Origin: Candidatus Omnitrophota bacterium
Lineage (GTDB): Bacteria; Omnitrophota; Koll11; Gygaellales; Profunditerraquicolaceae
Direction: 5' to 3'
DNA length: 16,592 nucleotides
Assembly (NCBI GenBank): GCA_028719045.1
Contig: JAQULD010000024.1
Span: forward strand, 1 to 16,592
Each line of letters starts with the position of its first letter. Position 1 is the stretch's first letter. Below, one piece after another: positions 6,383-13,998 of the stretch. The translations under genes were made by a program, and so were the position numbers. The notes under the pieces were generated by a model. The model was not told the origin of the DNA and did not search any database. It was given only the letters and a program-made list of their open reading frames with translations.

Positions 6383-7567
6383 TTACTCTAGATAGGTGTA
6401 GATTTTACCCTTGTAATTGCGCAAAACATATTTCCCTTTTGCCTGGGAAAGGGTATAGTTGGGGGTAATAGGGATCTTCCCGCCTCCGCCCGGACCGTCA
6501 ATAACGTAGGTGGGGACCGCGTATCCGGAGGTATGGCCGCGCAGTTTTTCAATAATATTGATGCCGTCTGCGACCGGAGTGCGAAAATGGCCGCTTCCTT
6601 TGACAGGATCGCACTGATAGATATAATACGGCCTGACCCTTATTTTCAAAAGTTCATGCATAAGTTTACGCATTATATAAGGTCGGTCGTTTATGCCTTT
6701 GAGCAGGACTGTCTGGCTGCCCAGGGGAAAACCCGCCTCCGCGAGCATGTCGCAGGCGTTCTTGCAGCGCTTGGTTATTTCCTTGGGATGATTAAAATGT
6801 ATGCTTATCCAGACCGGGCCGTATTTCTTAAGTGTGGAAATCAGCCCTTCGGTAATGCGCTGAGGCAGCGTTACAGGGACTCTCGAGCCTATCCTCAGAA
6901 ATTCGACATGAGGGATAGCGCGTATTTTTTTAAGAAGGCTTTCCAGGGCTTCGTCTTCGAGAGTAAGGGGATCGCCTCCGGAAATAAGGACATCGCGGAT
7001 CTTCCTGTTCGCGCGGATATATTCTATTGCCTGGTCCCATTTATTCGCGGAAGAATCAGCGGCATGTTCATGGCCGACCAGCCTTCTTCTTGTGCAATGG
7101 CGGCAATACATCGCGCATTGTTCTGTAGCGAGCAATAAAACACGGTCAGGGTAACGATGCACAAGGTGGGGTGCAGGAGAATCGATATCTTCTCCGCAAG
7201 GATCCACCATTTCATAAGGGCCGACCTGGAATTCCTGCATCGTAGGGATCGCCTGGCGCCTGATCGGGCAATTGGGATCCTCAGGATCAATAAGCGTTGC
7301 CCAGAAAGGGGTTATAGCCATGGCCATCCGGCCTTTGGCGTTCTTGATGCCTTCTTCCTCCTGGGGAGTAAGCTTGATAATCTGGGAGATCTGTTCCAGC
7401 TTGGTCACCCGGTTTTTTAGCTGCCAGTGCCAATCTTCCCAGTCTAAAGGGTTGACGTCTTTATAGAGACTTATCTGCTGATAATCCCGCGCTTTTTTGC
7501 CCGGGCGGACAGTTACCGGATTCTCCTGCAGCAATTTGTGACTGTCTGGTACCAGCGCGTTACTCAT
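6383..7567 (-). CDS. kamA: Lysine 2,3-aminomutase-type radical SAM enzyme
   Basis: Lysine 2,3-aminomutase moves the alpha-amino group of L-lysine to the beta carbon using S-adenosylmethionine, a [4Fe-4S] cluster and PLP. The 394-residue product has the radical SAM motif C151-x3-C155-x2-C158, ISGGDP (195-200), and the C-terminal DGPGGGGKIP (357-366), whose Lys364 corresponds to the PLP-binding lysine. Asp320 (in QCDP) and Asp357 match the two aspartates that hold the substrate's side-chain amine in the clostridial enzyme, which favours lysine over glutamate. The N-terminal WHWQLKNR (46-53) is typical of LAM and less so of the shorter EpmB. A perfect AAGGAGG lies 10 nt before the ATG. The gene overlaps the upstream ATP-grasp gene by 8 nt. 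No fermentation genes (kamDE) and no beta-lysine acetyltransferase (ablB) are visible, so a catabolic role looks unlikely here. Confidence 0.92.
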   Translation of the reverse strand: MSNALVPDSHKLLQENPVTVRPGKKARDYQQISLYKDVNPLDWEDWHWQLKNRVTKLEQISQIIKLTPQEEEGIKNAKGRMAMAITPFWATLIDPEDPNCPIRRQAIPTMQEFQVGPYEMVDPCGEDIDSPAPHLVHRYPDRVLLLATEQCAMYCRHCTRRRLVGHEHAADSSANKWDQAIEYIRANRKIRDVLISGGDPLTLEDEALESLLKKIRAIPHVEFLRIGSRVPVTLPQRITEGLISTLKKYGPVWISIHFNHPKEITKRCKNACDMLAEAGFPLGSQTVLLKGINDRPYIMRKLMHELLKIRVRPYYIYQCDPVKGSGHFRTPVADGINIIEKLRGHTSGYAVPTYVIDGPGGGGKIPITPNYTLSQAKGKYVLRNYKGKIYTYLE

Positions 7568-8567
7568 CTTTTATCTTCCTCCTTTTAGCGGCGCTCATCA
7601 ATATCGAATTTATCAGGTCTTCGTATTTCATGCCGGCGGCGTAAACCATTATCGGAAAATTAGATTCTTTGGGATTTAATCCCGGCAAAGGGTTGATCTC
7701 CAGCACATACGGCACATTATCTTTACTCAAGCGTATATCGGTCCGGGAAATATCGGAACAACCGACCGCGGCGTGCGTTTTAAGCGCCGCCTCTTTGATC
7801 TTTTCCTCGGTTTCTTTATCCAGCCTCGCGGGACAGTGGAAAGTCGGGGTAAGACCAAGGTCGTTATTCCCCTGGAATTCTTTCATCCTCCAGGAATAAA
7901 AAAACTCGCCGCTTTTCCCGCAGGAAGAAAAATCGATCTCCAGGATAGGCAGCACTTCGACCTTCCCATTCTCGAGAATTCCCACGGTAAATTCTCTCCC
8001 GTCTATAAATTCCTCGACCAGGGCTTCCTGGTTGTAAACACTGAACACATCCTTGATCTTGGCGTAAAGTTCTTTCTCCGAGTAGACAACGTTGGATTTA
8101 TTTATCCCCTTGGCTGAGCCTTCATAATTGGGTTTAACGATAAGCGGGAATTTTAAATCCGGGCTTAATTTTTCATTTCCTTTCAAAAAGATCTGGAATT
8201 TAGGCGTGGGTATATTTTCTACTTTTAATATTTTCTTGGTCAACGCCTTGTTAAGCGCCACCGCCAGGGAAAGCGTATTCGAGCCCGTATAAGGTATACC
8301 GAGGTAGTCAAGCATGGCGGGGATCTCCGACTCCCTGAATTTCCCGTTTTTCCCTTCAGCGATATTGAAAACCATGTCTACGCGCTGTTTCTTGAAATAA
8401 GTAAAGAGCCCCGGGTTTTCCACGTCTACGAAATCCACGCTGTGGCCGCGGCCTTTTAACGCCGAAGTTATGGCGTTTACCGTTTCCTGGGAATCGAACT
8501 CGGAAAAGTAGTCCACCGGTTTAGTCTGGTCTGATTTTTTAAGGTTACAGGTCAAGATAACTTTCAT
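7560..8567 (-). CDS. D-Ala-D-Ala-ligase-like ATP-grasp ligase (second of a pair)
   Basis: A 335-residue ATP-grasp protein that should join a carboxylate to an amine through an acyl phosphate. Visible motifs are VFNIAEGKNGKFRESEIPA (66-84), YTGSNTLSLAVALNKALTK (93-111), FPLIVKPNYEGSAKG (140-154, the ATP-binding lysine and small glycine-rich loop), EALVEEF (181-187), and the metal-binding end SRTDIRL (274-280) with LEINPLPGL (289-297). The N-terminal GGxSxEHxVS block that holds the first D-Ala in real Ddl enzymes is absent; an EFDSQETV motif stands there. I therefore think it is not the cell-wall Ddl. It starts 1 nt after the stop of its paralogue and runs 8 nt into kamA, so the three proteins are probably made together. 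The substrate is unknown. Confidence 0.88.
   Translation of the reverse strand: MKVILTCNLKKSDQTKPVDYFSEFDSQETVNAITSALKGRGHSVDFVDVENPGLFTYFKKQRVDMVFNIAEGKNGKFRESEIPAMLDYLGIPYTGSNTLSLAVALNKALTKKILKVENIPTPKFQIFLKGNEKLSPDLKFPLIVKPNYEGSAKGINKSNVVYSEKELYAKIKDVFSVYNQEALVEEFIDGREFTVGILENGKVEVLPILEIDFSSCGKSGEFFYSWRMKEFQGNNDLGLTPTFHCPARLDKETEEKIKEAALKTHAAVGCSDISRTDIRLSKDNVPYVLEINPLPGLNPKESNFPIMVYAAGMKYEDLINSILMSAAKRRKIKDE
7578..7584 (-). promoter_or_regulatory. Perfect Shine-Dalgarno site of kamA
   Basis: AAGGAGG, 10 nt before the kamA ATG and inside the last codons of the ATP-grasp gene. It is the strongest ribosome binding site in the window, suggesting that KamA is translated independently at a high rate. 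Confidence 0.7.
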
Positions 8568-8568
8568 T

Positions 8569-9558
8569 TTATTCCAGTTTATACCTTTTTATGGCCTCTT
8601 TTAAAATCCTGCCGATAATTTCATCGTAAGATATGCCTATAGCCTTTGCCACGACGTTAAACACATCTTCCGAAGACAGCGAAGGCAGGGGATTAATCTC
8701 CAGGACATAGGGATTCCCGTCTTCATCCACCCTCACGTCCACCCTTCCGAAATCACGGCACTCTATCGCATTGTATGTGCGCAGGGCAAGGTCAGTGATC
8801 TTTTGCCTTAATTCCGGGCTTATCCGCGCAGGACAAACATATTCCAGCTTATCGTTTTTTATATGCCCGAATGTATAAAATTTATCGTTGAGTTTTAATT
8901 TTCCGTCAATTTTTATCTGCACCACAGGGAGGAGTTCAGGAGGATCGTTTCCGATGAGCGCAACGGTAAACTCCTCTCCGCGGATAAACTCTTCCACCAG
9001 GGCGGGCTGCTTATAGGTATTGACGACAAAATCAACCTGTTTCTTGAGCTCTTCGGGATTTTCCACCCGGGAAGCCTCGCTTAAGCCTTTCGAAGAACCT
9101 TCAAAACGCGGTTTTACGATCAAAGGGAATTTCAAATGGTCGCTGTCCCAAGGCAGGGTGTTATTTTTTATTTCAAGGAATTTCGGGGTGGGGATTTTCT
9201 CGGCGATGAATATTTTTTTCGCCATTATCTTGTCCAGGGATATCCCGAGGCTCAAGGCGTCCGCGCCCACACAGGGTATGCCTGCCATTTCAAGAAGAAT
9301 GGGCACTTGTGATTCCCTGTTCCTTCCGGAAACGCCTTCTGAAATGTTAAACACTATATCGACTTTCAGCTTATCGATATTTTCCAAAAGGTGCGCGACA
9401 TTGCCGATCTTTTTGACTTTAAATCCCGAGGACTGGATAGCGTTGGCAATAATATCTACCGTGGAAGGATGGTCAAACTCCGCGTTCGCGTCAGGCGGGT
9501 CATCCTTTTTGAATTCGTAATCGGTCTTTAAATCGTATGTTAATCCTACGGTTTTCAT
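8569..9558 (-). CDS. D-Ala-D-Ala-ligase-like ATP-grasp ligase (first of a pair)
   Basis: From ATG 9558 the product has 329 residues. A TTG at 9567 in the same frame lies in the T-run of the upstream terminator and is a poor start. It is a clear paralogue of the next gene: FDHPSTV (28-34), IVFNISEGVSGRNRESQVPI (68-87), VGADALSLGISLDKIMAKK (97-115), FPLIVKPRFEGSSKG (144-158), ALVEEFIRGEEFTV (186-199), FGRVDVRVDEDGNPYVLEIN (270-289), then PLPSL. The GGxSxEHxVS N-terminal block of true Ddl is missing here too. It probably catalyses ATP-dependent amide bond formation in the cytoplasm; the substrates are not known. No good ribosome binding site precedes the start: the stem and T-run of the terminator occupy that space. 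Confidence 0.87.
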   Translation of the reverse strand: MKTVGLTYDLKTDYEFKKDDPPDANAEFDHPSTVDIIANAIQSSGFKVKKIGNVAHLLENIDKLKVDIVFNISEGVSGRNRESQVPILLEMAGIPCVGADALSLGISLDKIMAKKIFIAEKIPTPKFLEIKNNTLPWDSDHLKFPLIVKPRFEGSSKGLSEASRVENPEELKKQVDFVVNTYKQPALVEEFIRGEEFTVALIGNDPPELLPVVQIKIDGKLKLNDKFYTFGHIKNDKLEYVCPARISPELRQKITDLALRTYNAIECRDFGRVDVRVDEDGNPYVLEINPLPSLSSEDVFNVVAKAIGISYDEIIGRILKEAIKRYKLE

Positions 9559-9565
9559 GCGGCAC

Positions 9566-9595
9566 AAAAAAAGGCTCTTTTATGCCAAGAGCCTT
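9566..9595 (-). terminator. Strong intrinsic terminator just before the ATP-grasp/kamA cassette (probable attenuator)
   Basis: A perfect 9-bp stem AAGGCTCTT/AAGAGCCTT (9587-9595 with 9571-9579) with a 7-nt loop. On the minus strand it is followed by seven T residues ending at 9566, 7 nt before ATG 9558. No promoter fits between it and the gene, so any transcript of the cassette must read through it. It could also end the UPF0280 operon upstream. Confidence 0.85.
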
Positions 9596-9661
9596 GATAT
9601 TTTTCTGATTTTTTCAATTTAACTGACCTGCCTCCCAAAAATTACTTAATTATTAATGTTT

Positions 9662-9699
9662 ATTATATTAATTTTTATCATATATCTATATTTTGTCAA
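9662..9699 (-). promoter_or_regulatory. Promoter region of the ATP-grasp/kamA cassette
   Basis: Minus strand TTGACA (9699-9694, perfect -35). At 16 nt spacing comes TAAAAA (9677-9672), a four-of-six -10. A perfect TATAAT lies further on at 9667-9662 but has only a poor -35 at the right distance. Either would give a leader of about 100 nt that ends in the terminator. The 172-nt gap is very AT-rich and otherwise holds only GGGAGGCAGG near 9630. Confidence 0.6.
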
Positions 9700-9740
9700 G
9701 TATTTTCTCTCGTCGATAAACTCCTGAAAAAAATAATTTT

Positions 9741-10475
9741 TCAACCAAACTCTATCTTTCCCCAGCCAAGGACGCTGTTCCCGCACACGATCACTGTCCC
9801 AACCACCCCCTTTATTGAGCGTGCAAACTCTACCGCTTTCCGCAGGGGCTCTTTTGAAAAGGTTTTGTTACAGACAGCGGTCGCCGCGGCGTCCGCGAGC
9901 AAGGCGTTCCGGGATAAAATCACTACGCTGTCTGCCCGGCCGAAACTTAAAGAATGGCCGACTGTTGCGGAAGACGCGCATATACCGAGGGGCGAGTCCT
10001 GCGGCTTTATTTTTAAATAAAGTTTGTTGGAAAGCTTTGTCTTACCGGCATAGATCGCCACCCTTCTGGTTTTCAGGATTTTAAGGAATATATCCCCGCC
10101 GTTTTCTATGATCACCTCCTTAAACCCTTTTTTCAACAGGTCCCTGCCCAGGAATTCCGCGATCGCACCCGCCACCGCCGCCATCGGTCCGACATTCGCT
10201 TTTTTCGCGGCCCTGCTCATCCCTTTTACGATCGGAGCCGCATTAAGCTCTACCTCTATCGGCTTTAAAGCTGTCAGGAACCTCCGGTCTTTCTGGATAT
10301 AAGCCTCTATTTGCCGGCGGTAAAAGCGCGCCCTTTCCGCCGCGAAATCCCTGTCTATGGGTTTATCGGTAAGGATATAGAGGTCTGTTTCCTGGACGAT
10401 GATTTCGGCCTTATGCAGGTCACTGGCTCCGGGCCAGTCCCTGTAAAACCTTTTTTGATATTTGTCGCTTTTCAT
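9741..10475 (-). CDS. UPF0280 family protein (ApbE-like fold)
   Basis: A 244-residue protein of the UPF0280 group, related to the ApbE flavin transferase superfamily. Seen in the sequence: RDFAAERARFYRRQIEAYI (42-60) and KGMSRAAKKANVGPMAAVAG (84-103). IIENGGDIFL (122-131) matches the ENGGD/NxGGD of ApbE; CASSATVGHSLSFGRAD (166-182) and ALLADAAATAVCN (191-203) complete the ApbE-like set. No signal peptide or lipobox is visible, so it should be cytoplasmic, unlike most ApbE. The biochemical role of UPF0280 is not established; FMN transfer is a guess from the fold. It follows the HAD gene by 28 nt, has no clear ribosome binding site and is the last gene of the long upstream run. Confidence 0.85.
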   Translation of the reverse strand: MKSDKYQKRFYRDWPGASDLHKAEIIVQETDLYILTDKPIDRDFAAERARFYRRQIEAYIQKDRRFLTALKPIEVELNAAPIVKGMSRAAKKANVGPMAAVAGAIAEFLGRDLLKKGFKEVIIENGGDIFLKILKTRRVAIYAGKTKLSNKLYLKIKPQDSPLGICASSATVGHSLSFGRADSVVILSRNALLADAAATAVCNKTFSKEPLRKAVEFARSIKGVVGTVIVCGNSVLGWGKIEFG

Positions 10476-10503
10476 CCGTATTATTCGCGGTGAGCGGTTT
10501 TCG

Positions 10504-11130
10504 TTACCCGGGTATTTTCAGCCCGCAGCCGGACAGATCTTCCTTAAGCTGTCCGATACCTTTGTAAACAAACGCGCGGATGCCTAAGCCCCCGGCTTCC
10601 TCTATCAGCTCAGGGCGGTCATCCACATAAAAAACCTCCGAAGGGGGAACGTTTAATTGCTCCAGGACTTTTTTATAGATCCGGGGATCGGGCTTGATAA
10701 ACCCGAGTTCATAGGAAAGAAAAACTTTATGGAATGCGTCGAATACCGGAAAATTATTTTTCAGGTACCGGAAATGCAGGACATTTATATTGGAAAGCAT
10801 CGCGGTCTTATAACTATCTTTAAGGCCCTTTGCCAGTTCATACACCCGCCGGTTCTCTTCGGTCAGAAAAAATATTTCATTCCATAAAGGGACAAACCGG
10901 CCATAATCCAGCTTTAAATCCAAAAGGTGTTTTACCTCGGAGAAAAAACCCTCGGGGCTGATTTTTCCGGCTTCAAAAAGCCGGGTAAGGGCGGAATCGA
11001 AAAACATCCCATAGACCTCTTCGGCGGTCTTTCCGGTGAAAGGCGCTATTCTTTCTGCCGCGATGGCGTGGTCGAAATTTACCAAAACCCTGCCCAGGTC
11101 AAACAGCACCGTGTTTATCTTATCTTTCAT
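10504..11130 (-). CDS. HAD-family phosphatase (YihX/HAD-IA type)
   Basis: A 208-residue haloacid dehalogenase-like hydrolase with all four motifs: FDLGRVLVNFD (10-20, nucleophile Asp11), LSN (112-114, Ser113), GFIKPDPRIY (143-152, Lys146) and VFYVDDRPELIEEA (166-179, Asp170 and Asp171). Gly13 takes the place of the usual second Asp in motif I; DLG is normal in the YihX/epoxide-hydrolase-like subfamily. A helical cap lies between about 20 and 90. YihX hydrolyses sugar phosphates such as glucose 1-phosphate; the substrate here cannot be told. It lies 13 nt after the PAC2 gene, and only a weak ribosome binding site is present. Confidence 0.88.
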   Translation of the reverse strand: MKDKINTVLFDLGRVLVNFDHAIAAERIAPFTGKTAEEVYGMFFDSALTRLFEAGKISPEGFFSEVKHLLDLKLDYGRFVPLWNEIFFLTEENRRVYELAKGLKDSYKTAMLSNINVLHFRYLKNNFPVFDAFHKVFLSYELGFIKPDPRIYKKVLEQLNVPPSEVFYVDDRPELIEEAGGLGIRAFVYKGIGQLKEDLSGCGLKIPG

Positions 11131-11143
11131 TTTTATCTACCCG

Positions 11144-12154
11144 CTAATTATTCTGGTCTTTTTTCTGGCTCTTGGACTTTTTAAAAAGGTCCAGGAACCT
11201 GTCCTCGTATTCCCTGTAAACGTTCCAATTATCGAGCTCCGCTTTTAAAAGGTTGGCCTTTGAGATATCGGTCTTTGCCTCCTGGAAAAGCTTCTCGATT
11301 TTTTCTTTTATCGATTGCGGCAGCTTGGTCAACTGGCTTAAAGAGTGCTTTATTTTCTCTATTTCCTCTTCACCGATGGGAGGTGTCACGGCTGAGCCGC
11401 TTTTCAGGAAATCCAGAAGCTTATTGATCTGCTCTTCGATGTTATGGGACTGTTCTATGAGTTCCGACAGCTCAACCTGGATATCCAGGATCTTTATCGC
11501 CGCCTCAAGCACCGCGTGGGAAGCTTTTGGATTTTCGATCTGAATGGTGTAAAGGGGTATTTCCCCAAGCAGGCAAAAACCTTCCATGCCCTCTTTTGCG
11601 GCCATCCCCAGGAATAAACCGTTAAGGCCGCTGATCTGGCCTTCGTTCAATACCTGCGCGTTCTCCAGGTTAAGTTTCTTCAGATTATCAAGCAGCGCCA
11701 CAGAAGTAGCCGTAATCCAGACACCCGGATTCTGGATATGGTCTATGGCTTGGGGCATAGCGGCAAAACCCACAACCCTCTTGACTTTGAATTCTTTGGC
11801 AAGGTCCATGATCCTCTGGCAATATTCTTCCGCCTTAGCCAGATCGGGCTGCGCGTCACTGACAAAAATTATCAGGTCATGATGGCGGCTTTTCGTTCCT
11901 CTCCTCGCTGCCGGGTCTTTCCAGAAATAAAACTTGCTGTAGGGCAATTCCGGAAGGTCTAATATCCCGTTTTCTATCTTGCTTCCGACCAGATAAAAAA
12001 ATTCTTCCGGCGGGATCTCCGCAAATTCCTCAGCCTTAAGCTTATCTATTAAAAAATTGGCCGCTTTGACCGCCACTTCCCCCATTCCGGGCCAGGCAAC
12101 GATAAGGCAGGGATTTTTCAGACGCGGTTTCTTATAGAAATTGATCCTTTCCAT
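11144..12154 (-). CDS. PAC2 family protein (proteasome-assembly-chaperone-like)
   Basis: I place the start at ATG 12154 (336 residues), where AGGAG lies 5 nt upstream; the longer frame begins with TTG overlapping the previous stop. Near the N-terminus, NPCLIVAWPGMGEVAVKAAN is the typical PAC2 glycine-rich entry, followed by IPPEEFFYL, a DLIIFVSDAQPDL strand-turn and VVGFAAMPQAI. The middle has NEGQISGLNGLFLGMAAKEG and GEIPLYTI, both common in archaeal and bacterial PAC2 proteins. The last 110 residues are charged helices, probably a coiled-coil tail. Eukaryotic PAC2 helps assemble the proteasome; the bacterial role is unknown and no proteasome gene is in view. It lies 17 nt after an M20 peptidase gene. 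The family call is strong, the function open. Confidence 0.88.
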   Translation of the reverse strand: MERINFYKKPRLKNPCLIVAWPGMGEVAVKAANFLIDKLKAEEFAEIPPEEFFYLVGSKIENGILDLPELPYSKFYFWKDPAARRGTKSRHHDLIIFVSDAQPDLAKAEEYCQRIMDLAKEFKVKRVVGFAAMPQAIDHIQNPGVWITATSVALLDNLKKLNLENAQVLNEGQISGLNGLFLGMAAKEGMEGFCLLGEIPLYTIQIENPKASHAVLEAAIKILDIQVELSELIEQSHNIEEQINKLLDFLKSGSAVTPPIGEEEIEKIKHSLSQLTKLPQSIKEKIEKLFQEAKTDISKANLLKAELDNWNVYREYEDRFLDLFKKSKSQKKDQNN

Positions 12155-12159
12155 ATTTT

Positions 12160-12164
12160 CTCCT
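12160..12164 (-). promoter_or_regulatory. Ribosome binding site that decides the PAC2 start
   Basis: AGGAG on the minus strand, 5 nt before ATG 12154. It favours this ATG over the in-frame TTG at 12175. Confidence 0.7.
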
Positions 12165-12171
12165 CTTTTAC

Positions 12172-13296
12172 TCAAAACCTGTAACTCTTCAAAAACTCTT
12201 CCAGCATTACCGCGCCTTTGCAGACGCTGTCTATCTTTACATATTCGTCTATGGTATGGGCGCAGCCGCCCGCACCGAACCCTGTGGCAACCGCCGGGAT
12301 ATGTTCGTCCTGAAAGAATGTTATGACCGTCGCCCCTTCCGAGCCGCGTATCCTCGGCCGCAAGCCGACTTTTTTCATCCCTTCTTTTAAATAATGCACC
12401 AACGCATGCGAACTTTCTATTTCATAGGGTTTCTGTATACCTTCGATCTCTATTTCAAATTTACCCGAATGCTTGCGGATCACCCTTTTCAATCCGGCCA
12501 GTATCTTTTCCGCGGACATGCCCGGCAGGAACCTGAAGTCCAGTTCAAATTCGCACCAGTCCGCCACGATATTTACTTTATCCCCCCCTTTTATCGTCCC
12601 TATATTTATAGTCGGGGGCCTTAAATATTTATTTTTCACTCCCTGGAGCTCCCAGGCCTTTACTTCTTTGAGGATATCCACGGCTTTGTCTATCGCATTT
12701 ACCCCCATCCAGGGATAAGCCCCATGCGCCCTCCTGCCCTTGACCTTTATTTTTAGATGCATGAGACCCTTCTGGGTGACAATAATATCGAAATCGTCGG
12801 CATCCAGGACCACCGCCGCGTCAGGCTTTAGTATCCCTTTTTTCAATAAAGGAATAAGGCCAAGCCCCGAGCCGCTTTCTTCATCGGCGGTCGCGGCAAA
12901 GATCAGATTATAACTCAAAGAGGTTTTTGTTTCGACAATACTGTGTATGGCCTCCAGGGAACAGGCCAGGTTAACTTTACAGTCGGTCGCGCCCAGGCCG
13001 TAGATCTTACCCTGGGATATTTTTCCCGCAAACGGGTCAAAGCTCCAATTCTTGCCGGCGGGCACGGTGTCCAGGTGCGGAGTGATAAGCAGCCCTTTAC
13101 TCTTGCTGCCCGTTTCTAACACCGCGATGATGTTAGCCCGCGCTTTTTTGAATTCGTAAATCCTCGCCTTGAGCTTGAGTTTCTCAAGATATCTTTTCAC
13201 AAAAAAAGCTATTTCCGATTCGTTCCCCGGGGGATTCTGCGAATCTATCCTTATAAGCGCCTGCAAAAGTTTGATCAGCCTGTTTTTATCCACCAT
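12172..13296 (-). CDS. M20 family metallopeptidase (ArgE/DapE/CPG2-like)
   Basis: A 374-residue two-zinc amidohydrolase of the M20A type, cytoplasmic by its lack of a signal peptide. All ligand positions are present: PHLDTVP (73-79, His74 and Asp76), GATDCKVNLA (102-111, bridging Asp105), DEES (138-141, catalytic Glu139 and metal Glu140), Asp165 in VVLDADD at the position of the usual EPT glutamate, and CAHTIDEYV (345-353, His347). The dimerisation domain contains RRAHGAYPWMGVNAI (188-202) with its conserved His191. Members remove acyl or peptide groups from amino acids (ArgE, DapE, carboxypeptidase G2); the substrate cannot be assigned here. It starts 2 nt after the outer-membrane-like gene stop, without a Shine-Dalgarno site, so coupled translation is likely. 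Confidence 0.92.
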   Translation of the reverse strand: MVDKNRLIKLLQALIRIDSQNPPGNESEIAFFVKRYLEKLKLKARIYEFKKARANIIAVLETGSKSKGLLITPHLDTVPAGKNWSFDPFAGKISQGKIYGLGATDCKVNLACSLEAIHSIVETKTSLSYNLIFAATADEESGSGLGLIPLLKKGILKPDAAVVLDADDFDIIVTQKGLMHLKIKVKGRRAHGAYPWMGVNAIDKAVDILKEVKAWELQGVKNKYLRPPTINIGTIKGGDKVNIVADWCEFELDFRFLPGMSAEKILAGLKRVIRKHSGKFEIEIEGIQKPYEIESSHALVHYLKEGMKKVGLRPRIRGSEGATVITFFQDEHIPAVATGFGAGGCAHTIDEYVKIDSVCKGAVMLEEFLKSYRF

Positions 13297-13298
13297 GA

Positions 13299-13991
13299 TC
13301 AGAATTTATAGTTGAGACTGGCCGCAACCGCCTGGCTGTCAAACATCTGGCCTTCCAGGTTTAGCCATATTTTTTTAGTTAAAGGCACATCCACTCCGCC
13401 TATGAACCCTATGCTTCTGTCTGCGTCCGACATCACCCTTTTCCTGCCTTCAACAGTCCTGTGGATGTAATCTACTCTTGACCAGCGCACGCCCAGGTAA
13501 GGAGTGAATTTCTTAAGGCCATAAGAAACCAATAAAGAAGTCTGCCAGTCATCGAGTATAGCCTTGTGTTTGGCGTTATTAAGGCTAGCGCTTGCGGGAT
13601 GGACGCTTATATGCTGAAAACCAAATACCATTTTCCAGTTATTTTTGTCGAGGAATTTAAGGCGGAACCCGTAGCCTCCGGCGAAGTTAGAAACATAATT
13701 AAGATCCTGGTTTTCGGAAGAACGTTGTTTTATATCGCCCGCCCCTCCTTTTAAATCCACGGACAACCAGTCAAAGAAGCCGTAAGAAAGCGTAAAAAAA
13801 TACTGGGCGCTCCTGATTTTTCCGCCGTCATTTTCGAGCGTCCTTTTAAAAATAGAATAGAATTGCGTGCCGGCGAAAAATTCCTTTTTACCGGGCATGG
13901 TTGTCCCGTAGCAGGGAGCCGCGTATGAACGCGCCGCCATGGCGGTGAAAAGAATAAATAATGCGGCGAATATTAATTTGCGCACAAACAT
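13299..13991 (-). CDS. Secreted, probably outer-membrane beta-barrel protein
   Basis: I do not recognise a named family. The 230-residue product begins with a Sec signal peptide: a basic start, a hydrophobic core LIFAALFILF and a likely cut after ARSYA (residue 24). The mature part alternates polar and hydrophobic residues with many Tyr, Phe and Trp, for example YFFTLSYGFFDWLSVDLKGG, and ends in LNYKF, a C-terminal Phe signal typical of BAM-inserted barrels. About 200 mature residues would suit an 8- to 10-strand barrel. The Shine-Dalgarno AAGGA abuts ATG 13991, too close to work well; GTG 13985, in frame and 6 nt from it, may be the true start, giving MRKLIF. It starts 7 nt after the glycosylase stop. 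Confidence 0.75.
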   Translation of the reverse strand: MFVRKLIFAALFILFTAMAARSYAAPCYGTTMPGKKEFFAGTQFYSIFKRTLENDGGKIRSAQYFFTLSYGFFDWLSVDLKGGAGDIKQRSSENQDLNYVSNFAGGYGFRLKFLDKNNWKMVFGFQHISVHPASASLNNAKHKAILDDWQTSLLVSYGLKKFTPYLGVRWSRVDYIHRTVEGRKRVMSDADRSIGFIGGVDVPLTKKIWLNLEGQMFDSQAVAASLNYKF

Positions 13992-13998
13992 TCCTTTT

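Noticed and set aside
6533..7138. Long plus-strand open frame (201 aa) opposite kamA
   Set aside because: It lies inside a clear kamA with all catalytic residues intact; no motif or ribosome binding site.
7560..9558. Calling the two ATP-grasp genes cell-wall ddl
   Set aside because: Both lack the N-terminal GGxSxEHxVS block and are coupled to kamA; only the fold can be claimed.
9559..9567. TTG 9567 as the start of the first ATP-grasp gene
   Set aside because: It lies in the T-run of a terminator, and the paralogue begins at the residue matching ATG 9558.
9568..9740. Lysine riboswitch before the kamA cassette
   Set aside because: The stretch is AT-rich with one strong stem, and I see none of the conserved L-box helices; the transcribed leader is only about 100 nt.
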